A stretch of 54,261 bases of DNA from Thiobacillus sp. 65-29 (GTDB taxonomy: Bacteria > Pseudomonadota > Gammaproteobacteria > Burkholderiales > Thiobacillaceae), in NCBI GenBank assembly GCA_001899775.1, contig MKWN01000054.1, forward strand, positions 1 through 54,261. The letters are read 5' to 3'. Positions 37,159-43,877 of this stretch are shown here, one piece after another (positions within the stretch are counted from its first letter, which is position 1; each line of letters opens with the position of its first letter). The notes below the pieces were generated by a model, which was given only the letters and a program-made list of their open reading frames with translations, made no database searches and had not been told where the DNA came from. Position numbers and translations under genes: made by a program.

Positions 37159-38510
37159 GCGGGCAGTGCTTCGGCGGGGCCTTCGCCCGGCTTCCGGCGC
37201 TTGCGGCGGCGGCGCGGCTTGGGCGAACTGTCGGCGATCAGCATGCTTGTGCGCTCATCTTCGCCGGCATCCTGGAAATGGGTCCACCATTCGCCGAGTT
37301 CGTCCGGCACCTCACCGGCTTCAGCGCGCAGGAGCATGAAGTCGTAGGCGGCGCGAAAGCGCGGGTGTTCCAGCAGGCGGTATGGGCGCTGGCCGCCGCG
37401 CTGCTCGAAGCGCGGCTGCAGTGCCCAGATTTCCTTCATCATGCCGTCGTAGCGGCGCGGAATGGCGAGTTGCCCGCGCTGCGCGTCGAGGACTTCGTCC
37501 ATCGCCGTGAACAGCGCCGGCTGCGGCTTCTCGCCACTGGCCTCGAGGGCGCGCCAGCGCTTCTGCACCTGCGGCCACAACAGCGCACCGAACAGGAAGG
37601 CCGGCGAGGAGGGGCGATCGGACTGGATGCGCGCGTCGGTGTTCTTTAGCGCCGCGGTGATGAAGCGCTCGCCCGAGGGGTCGTCGAGTATGGTGTCCAG
37701 CAGCGGCAGCATGCCGTGGTGCAGGCCCTCCGCACGCAACTGGTGTACGCCGCGCAGGGCGTGGCCGGACAACAGCAGTTTCAGCGCCTCGTCGAAAATG
37801 CGTGCGCGGGGAATGTTGGCGAGCAGCGGGGCGAGGTTGGCCACTGGCCGGCGCGTCGCTTCGTCGATGTGAAAATCAAGCTTGGCGGCCAGGCGTGCCG
37901 CGCGCAGCATGCGCACCGGATCCTCGCGGTAGCGCGTTTCGGGATCACCGATCATGCGCAGCGTATGCGCCTTGCAGTCGGCGACGCCACCAAAGTAGTC
38001 GTGCACCTCCTCGCGCGCCGGATCGTAGTAGAGCGCGTTGATGGTGAAGTCGCGTCGCGCGGCGTCGTCCTCCATGCTGCCGAACACATTGTCGGACAGC
38101 AGGCGGCCATGCTCGTCCGTGGGACGGTCGTCTTCGTCTTCGGCTTCCTTTTCGCCGTTGGCGCGGAAGGTGGTGACCTCGATGGTTTCGCGCCCACACA
38201 TCACGTGGACGATCTGGAAACGGCGGCCGATGATGCGCGAACGCCGGAACAGCTTGCGCACCTGCTCCGGCGTTGCGTCGGTGGCCACGTCGAAATCCTT
38301 GGGTTTCTTGCCGAGCAGCAGATCGCGCACCGCACCGCCGACGACGTAGGCCTTGAATCCGGCCGCGGCGAGCGTCTCGCAGGTGCGGATCGCGCAGTCG
38401 TCGATCAGACCGCGGTCAATCCCGTGTACGGCGCCTGACAGGATTTGCGCGCGCGACATCGCGGCACGCGACTTGCGGCCGAAAACCTTGTTGATGAAAC
38501 GACGGATCAT
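37155..38510 (-). CDS. pcnB: Poly(A) polymerase I
   Basis: Adds 3' poly(A) tails that promote RNA decay. The 451-residue product contains the class II nucleotidyltransferase core VVGGAVRDLLLGKKPKDFDVATDATP, then GRRFQIVHV and RRDFTINALYYDP, an RNA-binding helical region and a very basic tail (PKPRRRRKRRKPGEG), all typical of PcnB rather than the CCA enzyme. The ATG at 38510 gives MIRRFINKVFGRK; the frame is open further upstream without similarity. folK follows with an ATGA overlap, the classic pcnB-folK pair. Confidence 0.95.
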   Translation of the reverse strand: MIRRFINKVFGRKSRAAMSRAQILSGAVHGIDRGLIDDCAIRTCETLAAAGFKAYVVGGAVRDLLLGKKPKDFDVATDATPEQVRKLFRRSRIIGRRFQIVHVMCGRETIEVTTFRANGEKEAEDEDDRPTDEHGRLLSDNVFGSMEDDAARRDFTINALYYDPAREEVHDYFGGVADCKAHTLRMIGDPETRYREDPVRMLRAARLAAKLDFHIDEATRRPVANLAPLLANIPRARIFDEALKLLLSGHALRGVHQLRAEGLHHGMLPLLDTILDDPSGERFITAALKNTDARIQSDRPSSPAFLFGALLWPQVQKRWRALEASGEKPQPALFTAMDEVLDAQRGQLAIPRRYDGMMKEIWALQPRFEQRGGQRPYRLLEHPRFRAAYDFMLLRAEAGEVPDELGEWWTHFQDAGEDERTSMLIADSSPKPRRRRKRRKPGEGPAEALPA

Positions 38511-38548
38511 GAAGTGCGCGCAGGCATGCTGGCAAAAGCAAAGCAGGA

Positions 38549-39280
38549 TTATACCGTTTCCCTCGCGGCAGCTCTCTGCCACAGTATCGCGGTGCCGGGG
38601 CCGTACAGGGCTTCCAGCGCGTCGGGCGTCAGCAGTTCGGCGCCCGTGCCCAGGCACCAGCGCCCGTCGCCGTAGAGAAAAAGCAGGCGGTCGCAGTGCC
38701 AGGCTGCCCAGTCGGGGTCGTGCAGCGTCAGCACGATGCTGCGCCCGGCGCCGGCTTCTTCGCGCAGCCAGTGGAGCAGGCGCAACCGGTGCGCCGGATC
38801 GAGATACGTCAGGGGTTCGTCCAGCAGCATGATTTCCGGCCGCTGCACCGCCAACTGCGCCAGCCGGGCGCGCTGGCGCTCGCCGCCCGACAGGGTGTCG
38901 AAGCGGCGGCTGGCGAGGGCAGCGAGGTCCCACATGGCGAAATGCGGTGCGAGATCCGGCGGGCCGCCGCAAGGATAGTGTCCCAGCGCGACAAAATCCG
39001 CGACGCTGTCAAAGAAGCCGCTTTCGTCGCCCTGCGGCAACAGGCCGATGCACTGCGCACGGGCGAGCGGCGGCAGTTCGGCAAGCGGTGCACCATCGAG
39101 CGTGACCTGGCCCCGAGCCGGCCGCGCAAGGCCGGCCAGCACCGTGAGCAGCGTCGACTTGCCGGCGCCGTTGGTGCCGAGGATGCCGAGGATTTTGCCG
39201 GCTGCGAGCGTGAGATCGAGCGCATCGACCAGGGTGCGCGCGCCGGCCAGCAGGGAGATGCCGTGTGAGGCAAGACGCAT
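38549..39280 (-). CDS. ABC importer ATPase (BtuD/FecE type)
   Basis: ATP-binding subunit of a cobalamin/iron-siderophore type importer. Walker A GTNGAGKST (35-43), Q-loop LPQGDE, signature LSGGERQR (130-137), Walker B IMLLDEPLTYLD and the H-loop LTLHD are all present. The ATG at 39280 gives 243 residues; an in-frame ATG at 39325 would add 15. It follows the permease gene and precedes pcnB by 38 bp. No substrate-binding protein gene is in the window, so the cargo (B12, haem or ferric siderophore) is open. Confidence 0.88.
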   Translation of the reverse strand: MRLASHGISLLAGARTLVDALDLTLAAGKILGILGTNGAGKSTLLTVLAGLARPARGQVTLDGAPLAELPPLARAQCIGLLPQGDESGFFDSVADFVALGHYPCGGPPDLAPHFAMWDLAALASRRFDTLSGGERQRARLAQLAVQRPEIMLLDEPLTYLDPAHRLRLLHWLREEAGAGRSIVLTLHDPDWAAWHCDRLLFLYGDGRWCLGTGAELLTPDALEALYGPGTAILWQRAAARETV

Positions 39281-39336
39281 GGGCTGGATGGAATGGATCC
39301 GTGGTTCCCCGTTTCGTTGAGCCATTTTCGTGCAGG

Positions 39337-40263
39337 TCAGGGCCTGCGCAACAACCACAGCATCATCGGCACGCCGATCAGTGCGGTGAGTACACCGACC
39401 GGCAGTTCGCGCGGTGCGATCACGGTGCGCGCGAGAGTGTCGGCGAGCACCAGCAGGGCGCCGCCGGCGAGCGCGCAGGCGGGCAGCAGGGCGCGGTGGC
39501 CGATGAAGCCGAGACGGCGCAGGGCATGCGGCACCATGAGGCCGACGAAGCCGATGCTGCCGGCCTGGGCGACGACCAGCGCAGTCGCGGCGCCGGCCAG
39601 CGCGAACAATGTCCAGCGTGTGGGGGCGACGGCGACGCCCAGCGAGGCGGCCTTGAGCGGCGACAGTTGCAGCACGTCGAGACGGCGCGCCAGCGTCGTG
39701 GCCGTGATCGTGGCGGCGAGCAGGGCGGCGAGCAGCCATGCCGGCTGGCTCGCCCAGGCGAGGTCGCCCATGAGAAAGAACAGCATGCCGGGCAGGCGTT
39801 CGGTGGGGGCGAGCGCCAGGACGAGCGCGATGAGCGCGCCGAAGCCGGCGGCCAGCATGACGCCGGCGAGCAGCAGCGGCGTGTGGTCGCGCGCGAGCAT
39901 GCGCCCGCCGAGCGCGGCGGCGAGTGCGAGCGCGCCGAGGCTGCCGGCAAAGGCGAGGCCCGACACCCAGGGCCACGCCAGCCCCACCGCCATGCCGGCA
40001 AGGGCGGCGAGCCCCGCGCCACCGGACGCGCCAAGCAGATAAGGTTCGGCGAGTGGATTGCGGAACAGGGTCTGCATCAGCGCGCCGGCCAGTGCGAGCA
40101 GGCCGCCGCAGGCGAAGGCCGCGGCCACGCGCGGTGCGCGCAGATCGGCAAGGATTTGCCGGGCGAGCTCGCGGTCGTCCGGCAGCGCGCCGGCAAAGAG
40201 CCCGAGTGCGATGGCCGCAGCCGCGGCCAGCGCAACGAGCGCGGTACGGGCGGTTGCGGACAG
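39337..40263 (-). CDS. ABC importer permease (BtuC/FecCD type), non-canonical start
   Basis: Membrane subunit of a cobalamin/iron type importer. Reading from 40263 gives SATARTALVALAAAAAIAL (helix 1), LPDDRELARQILADLRAPRV, then ALAGALMQTLFRNPLAEPYL and LGASGG, the diagnostic permease stretch, and GFVGLMVPHALR, about 308 residues with multiple helices. No ATG, GTG or TTG occurs before helix 1: the frame opens at the cyclophilin stop TAA (40273-40275), followed by GGC CCC CCT CTG. A CTG start at 40263 has AAGG 7 nt upstream. The GTG at 40128 would delete helix 1 and part of the family core. Confidence 0.75.
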   Translation of the reverse strand: MSATARTALVALAAAAAIALGLFAGALPDDRELARQILADLRAPRVAAAFACGGLLALAGALMQTLFRNPLAEPYLLGASGGAGLAALAGMAVGLAWPWVSGLAFAGSLGALALAAALGGRMLARDHTPLLLAGVMLAAGFGALIALVLALAPTERLPGMLFFLMGDLAWASQPAWLLAALLAATITATTLARRLDVLQLSPLKAASLGVAVAPTRWTLFALAGAATALVVAQAGSIGFVGLMVPHALRRLGFIGHRALLPACALAGGALLVLADTLARTVIAPRELPVGVLTALIGVPMMLWLLRRP

Positions 40264-40272
40264 AGGGGGGCC

Positions 40273-40932
40273 TTAGTGTTGCGACGCGGCGGCCGGCGTC
40301 GCCTGCGGCAGGACAGTGACGTGCTGCATCACCACCGCTTCGAGCGGCACGTCGTCGTGCGGGCCACGGCGACCGCGCGGTACGGCGACGATGGCATCGA
40401 CCACGTCCATGCCATCGACCACCTGGCCGAACACCGCGTAGCCCCAGCCCTGCATGCTTTTGCCACGATGGTCGAGAAAGCCGTTGTCGGCGACGTTGAT
40501 GAAGAACTGCGAGGTCGCCGAATGGGGGTCCATGGTGCGTGCCATCGCCAGCGTGCCGCGCAGGTTCCTGAGGCCGTTGTCGGCCTCGTTGGCGATCGGC
40601 TGGCCATTCGGTTTTTCTGTCATGTCCGCCGTCATGCCGCCGCCCTGGATCATGAAGCCGGGGATCACGCGGTGGAACACGGTGCCGTCGTAGAAGCCGC
40701 TGCGGACGTAACCGAGAAAGTTTTCGCTCGATTTCGGTGCCTTGTCGACGAACAGCTCGACGGTGATGCGTCCCTTGCTGGTATCGATCGCGACGCGCGG
40801 ATTTTCTGCCGCGCCGGTTGCGGAAGCGCGGGTCACGGTCGGCGCGCCAGGTTCACCCGCATTGCAGGCGGAAAGGGTGGACAGCAAGATTGCGGCAAAC
40901 AGGGTGATGGCGGGAAGGGGCCAGCGGATCAT
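40273..40932 (-). CDS. Cyclophilin-type peptidyl-prolyl isomerase, lipoprotein
   Basis: A 219-residue envelope foldase. A lipoprotein signal ends in LSAC (C23), followed by the cyclophilin domain from [22 protein letters not shown] through [25 protein letters not shown] and [15 protein letters not shown]. The lipobox suggests an anchored periplasmic version of PpiA/PpiB. It lies 31 bp downstream of the DsbA-family gene, another folding-type protein, and its stop codon is in frame with the next gene, the importer permease. Confidence 0.93.
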   Translation of the reverse strand: MIRWPLPAITLFAAILLSTLSACNAGEPGAPTVTRASATGAAENPRVAIDTSKGRITVELFVDKAPKSSENFLGYVRSGFYDGTVFHRVIPGFMIQGGGMTADMTEKPNGQPIANEADNGLRNLRGTLAMARTMDPHSATSQFFINVADNGFLDHRGKSMQGWGYAVFGQVVDGMDVVDAIVAVPRGRRGPHDDVPLEAVVMQHVTVLPQATPAAASQH

Positions 40933-40963
40933 CTAAGCACTCCAGGGAAAGAATCGGCGAATT

Positions 40964-41596
40964 CTACCTGCCAAGGGCCTGTTCGATGGCCTCACGCACC
41001 GTATCGAGCGCCTGCCAGCCGGCGGCGATCGGAGTGAGATTGTGGTCCTGCTGCAGGATCAGGGTGGGGAAACCGCGCACACCGGCGCGTCGCGCCTGAC
41101 GGAAGTGTGCGTGCGTGCGCTCGCGCATGGTTTCGCTGGTGAATGCCGCGCCAAACTCGGCCGCGTCGATACCGAGTTCCGCCGCGCAGGCGGCAAGCAC
41201 CGCGGCACGGGTGACATCGCGGCCTTCTGCATAAAAGGCGTGCTGGATCGCCGTGAACATGGTGAAGGTACGTGTGGCGTCCAGGCTGGCGACGGCCACC
41301 ACCGCGCGACAGGCGGGTTCGGTGTCGTAGACGAAGCCGTCCGGCAGGGCGTTCTCGAAGCGGAACGGCTGACCGGTGCGCTCGTGCACCTGTTGCCAAT
41401 GGTGCAGGATGTCCGCACGCGCCGTCGGCGTCAGCGGCGCTGTCTCGCCTGCGCGCAGGCCACCGAGCACCAGTGCGATCTCCATGCGCGCGCCACAGTC
41501 GGCGCGTAAAGCTGCCATCACCGGCGCGAAGCCCCAGCACCACGAGCACATGGGGTCGGCGAAATACCACAGCAGCGGTCGGGTGGATTCATTCAT
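40964..41596 (-). CDS. DsbA-family (FrnE-like) thiol oxidoreductase
   Basis: A 210-residue thioredoxin-fold protein with the redox motif CSWC (C17-C20) in YFADPMCSWCWGFAPVM, the helical insertion typical of the DsbA/2-hydroxychromene isomerase group, and the cis-proline segment RGFPTLILQ near residue 180. It has no signal peptide, so it is probably cytoplasmic, as are FrnE-like proteins. First gene of the minus-strand chain that runs down to panC. Confidence 0.9.
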   Translation of the reverse strand: MNESTRPLLWYFADPMCSWCWGFAPVMAALRADCGARMEIALVLGGLRAGETAPLTPTARADILHHWQQVHERTGQPFRFENALPDGFVYDTEPACRAVVAVASLDATRTFTMFTAIQHAFYAEGRDVTRAAVLAACAAELGIDAAEFGAAFTSETMRERTHAHFRQARRAGVRGFPTLILQQDHNLTPIAAGWQALDTVREAIEQALGR

Positions 41597-41900
41597 CGCT
41601 CAGTCCGGTGGTGGGCGGTGTCGCTCGGACGTAATGCGCCCGGAACGACCCGCAGGAAACGGGCGGACATGCCTTCGGAACGCCGCGCATGTCGTCTCAC
41701 CCTCTTCCGCGTGCCTCGTAGCGGAGACCGGTCAGCGGAGGCGATGCGCGCGACTGCGCCTTGGGAGGCTTGCATCGTGCTTCGTGGCCGGCGGGCGATC
41801 GGCTGCACCCTCGGGTATGCCCAACTGCGGTTTCCAGGCTAATTCTAATGCCCGGTTCCGTACGGCCCAAGGTTTGTGTGCATCGATACCGTTCGGCGGG
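41597..41900. other. Gene-free interval with a dispersed-repeat end
   Basis: About 300 bp between the DsbA-family gene start and the DUF3579 gene end. Short open frames here have no protein-like features. The right part (41772-41840) is a reversed relative of the pssA-downstream element; the remainder shows GC-rich dyads only. It should contain the promoter of the minus-strand chain starting at 41596, but no good -35/-10 pair was found. Confidence 0.5.
41772..41840 (-). repeat. Partial relative of the AACCGCAGTTGG repeat element
   Basis: Read on the minus strand from 41840 this begins GCCTGGAAACCGCAGTTGGG and stays similar to 5017-5082 for about 66 bases, including CCGA.GGTGC, GATCGC and CGAAGCA blocks. 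Only one end of the element is recognisable; no inverted partner was found nearby. Confidence 0.5.
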
Positions 41901-42239
41901 CTAGCGACCCGCGGGTTGTCCGGTCGCGCCGGTCTGGTCCAGACAGCGGAAGGTCAGGTCGTTGTCCACGGCGAAATTCATGACGAAACGAAACGCTGCC
42001 GGGTCGGCTTGAAGCAGGCGCATGTCGACGCGCAGGCCACGCGTTCCCTCGAACGTGACCGGTCGCACGGCGGGAGCGTAGCGCAGCAGCTTGTCCTTGC
42101 CGAAGCTGGAGAAGCCGCCGGCCAGCCGATCGACCCAGTCGCTCGGCCGGAAGGGACGCCCCGACAGCGTGACGCCGAGAATGAGCAGGGCCTCGCACGC
42201 GTGATCCGCGAGTGCGCCGGCGGCGGACGTTTCGCTCAT
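41901..42239 (-). CDS. DUF3579 family protein
   Basis: A 112-residue protein matching the DUF3579 pattern: ILGVTLSGRPFRPSDWVDRLAGGFSSFG, LLRYAPAVRPVTFEG, and a hydrophobic end MNFAVDNDL. The family is small, found mainly in betaproteobacteria, and has no established function. The ATG at 42239 overlaps the stop of the TusA-like gene by one base (TAATG on the coding strand), so the two are coupled and may act together. No signal peptide or membrane segment. Confidence 0.85.
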   Translation of the reverse strand: MSETSAAGALADHACEALLILGVTLSGRPFRPSDWVDRLAGGFSSFGKDKLLRYAPAVRPVTFEGTRGLRVDMRLLQADPAAFRFVMNFAVDNDLTFRCLDQTGATGQPAGR

Positions 42240-42733
42240 TATGCGCCACCCTTGCGGAGAAAGAAGGTCCATTGGCCGGGATGGGTCTGCTGGCTCTTCA
42301 ACAGAACGTTGCCGGTGGCGGCGCACCATGCCCCGACTTCTTCCCGGCTGGCCGGGCAGGTGCTGACGAGCTTCACGACCTGTCCCCAGAGCATTTTGCC
42401 GAGCATCCGGCTCGCCTCGATGACCGGGGTCGGGCAGGGCTTTCCGCTCACGTCGAGCGTGGCATCGGCGGCGATCGCGGCCTTGTTCCCCTTGCTCACG
42501 CGGTATTCGCCGATGCCGTCGGGGCTGCGGGCGGAATGGACGACCTCGTTGCCGGTGCGCGCCGCCCAGGCGAACAGGTCGTCCCGCGTGCCGGGGCAAT
42601 CCGATCTGAGCAGCAGCGTTTCGCCGGCGCGCAGGCCGTCCAGGGCGTGGCGGACGCCGAGCAGCGGGTGCGGGCAGACCTGTCCGGTCAGGTCCAGGAC
42701 GGCGCTCGGTTCGTGTGAAATGGGGGCGTGCAT
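42239..42733 (-). CDS. Tandem TusA-domain sulfur carrier protein
   Basis: A 164-residue protein with two TusA-like domains in a row. The first has LDLTGQVCPHPLLGVRHAL with C20 in the CPxP motif; the second has LDVSGKPCPTPVIEASRML with C100. Each continues with a VRSDCP/VSTCP-type strand and an AWAARTGNEV/AWCAATGNVL helix, so the halves are clear duplicates. TusA proteins carry persulfide sulfur for tRNA thiolation, molybdoenzymes or sulfur oxidation. AGGAG precedes the ATG. It is divergent from cysB, and both may share control. Confidence 0.87.
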   Translation of the reverse strand: MHAPISHEPSAVLDLTGQVCPHPLLGVRHALDGLRAGETLLLRSDCPGTRDDLFAWAARTGNEVVHSARSPDGIGEYRVSKGNKAAIAADATLDVSGKPCPTPVIEASRMLGKMLWGQVVKLVSTCPASREEVGAWCAATGNVLLKSQQTHPGQWTFFLRKGGA

Positions 42734-42883
42734 GGTTGCGGTCTCCTGTGTTCGATGTGTTGCGGGTGTGCCGCTGGCGCGCGGGTTGCCAGACTGACGT
42801 GTGGATGACGGCCGTTGCCGTACATCGAGCGCAATCGTAGCAATGCTGGAAATGAAAATAAAAGAATAAAAAGATATGGTTTA

Positions 42884-42898
42884 ATAACCATTGGTTAT
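42884..42898. promoter_or_regulatory. LysR-type operator (T-N11-A dyad) upstream of cysB
   Basis: A perfect 15-bp palindrome, ATAACCA-T-TGGTTAT, fits the T-N11-A rule of LysR-type regulator sites. It lies 25-39 bp before the cysB start in an AT-rich stretch, in the region shared with the divergent TusA gene. CysB autoregulation is the simplest reading. Confidence 0.68.
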
Positions 42899-42919
42899 AA
42901 AGGTTTGCTTATAAAGGTT
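42895..42919 (+). repeat. Direct repeat in the cysB leader
   Basis: TTATAAAGGTT occurs twice, at 42895-42905 and 42909-42919, 14 bp apart. The second copy supplies the AAGG Shine-Dalgarno sequence of cysB; the first overlaps the LysR-type dyad. Confidence 0.8.
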
Positions 42920-42922
42920 GCC

Positions 42923-43864
42923 ATGAAGCTCCAGCAACTGCGCTATCTGTGCGAGGTCGTCCGTCAGGGATTGAATGTTTCGGCGGCGGCCGGGCAGTTG
43001 CATACCTCGCAACCGGGTGTGTCGAAACAGATCCGGCAACTGGAAGACGAACTGGGGGTTACCCTGTTCGTTCGCAACGGCAAGCGACTGACGGAGCTGA
43101 CCGAACCGGGCAGGGCGATCGTGGCCATGGCGGAGCGGGTTTTGCGGGAGGCGGACAATCTCAGGCAGGCGGGCCGGGATTTCAGCGACGAAACCAGCGG
43201 CAGCCTGGTCATCGCGACTACGCACACGCAGGCACGCTATGCCTTGCCCGCTGCGGTGAAGGCCTTTGTGCAGCGCTATCCCGCGGTCAATCTCGTGCTG
43301 CACCAGGGCAATCCGAGCCAGGTCGCGCAGATGGTGCTTGCCGGCGAGGCCGATCTCGCCATCGCCACGGAGACCATCGCGGAGGTCAGGGAGCTTGTCA
43401 GCATGCCGTGCCATACTTGGAATCACGGCATCATCGTGCCGCCGCGGCATCCGTTATTGAAGGCGGGCGCACTGTCCCTGGAAGCGATCGCGCGCTATCC
43501 GGTCGTCACCTACGACACTGCGTTCGCCGGACGCTCGCGCATCAACCGGGCATTCGAGCGCAAGGGACTGGCGCCACGGGTGGTGCTGACGGCCATCGAC
43601 TCGGACGTGATCAAGACCTATGTCGAACTCGGTCTGGGGGTCGGCATCGTCGCACAGATGGCCTTCGATCCGCGTCGCGACAAGGGTCTGCGCATGCTGG
43701 ATGCAGGGCATTTGTTCGAGACGAGCACCACGCGCATCGGGCTGCGCCACGGCGCGTTTCTGCGGCGTTACGTCTACGATTTCATCCGGCTCTTCGCGCC
43801 GCGCCTGACGCGCCAGATGGTGGACGCCGCGATGCGCGGCGGAGGCGCGGATTTCGAGCTTTGA
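42923..43864 (+). CDS. cysB: CysB-like LysR-family regulator
   Basis: A 313-residue LysR-type regulator. The N-terminal helix-turn-helix is MKLQQLRYLCEVVRQGLNVSAAAGQLHTSQPGVSKQIRQLEDELG in order, followed by the effector domain with IATTHTQARYALP, VNLVLHQGNPSQV, DLAIATETI and DSDVIKTYVELGLGVGIVAQMAF, segments typical of CysB/Cbl. CysB controls sulfate assimilation in response to O-acetylserine. The ATG at 42923 follows AAGG. It is divergent from the TusA/DUF3579 pair, placing that pair in a sulfur context. Confidence 0.9.
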   Translation: MKLQQLRYLCEVVRQGLNVSAAAGQLHTSQPGVSKQIRQLEDELGVTLFVRNGKRLTELTEPGRAIVAMAERVLREADNLRQAGRDFSDETSGSLVIATTHTQARYALPAAVKAFVQRYPAVNLVLHQGNPSQVAQMVLAGEADLAIATETIAEVRELVSMPCHTWNHGIIVPPRHPLLKAGALSLEAIARYPVVTYDTAFAGRSRINRAFERKGLAPRVVLTAIDSDVIKTYVELGLGVGIVAQMAFDPRRDKGLRMLDAGHLFETSTTRIGLRHGAFLRRYVYDFIRLFAPRLTRQMVDAAMRGGGADFEL

Positions 43865-43877
43865 GCGGTGTGCCCGC

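Noticed and set aside
39265-41037. 590-codon plus-strand frame opposite the importer permease and cyclophilin
   Set aside because: Antisense shadow over three real minus-strand genes; low-complexity composition.
41618-41842. Short plus-strand frame before the DUF3579 gene
   Set aside because: Overlaps the dispersed repeat end and shows no signal, domain or ribosome site.
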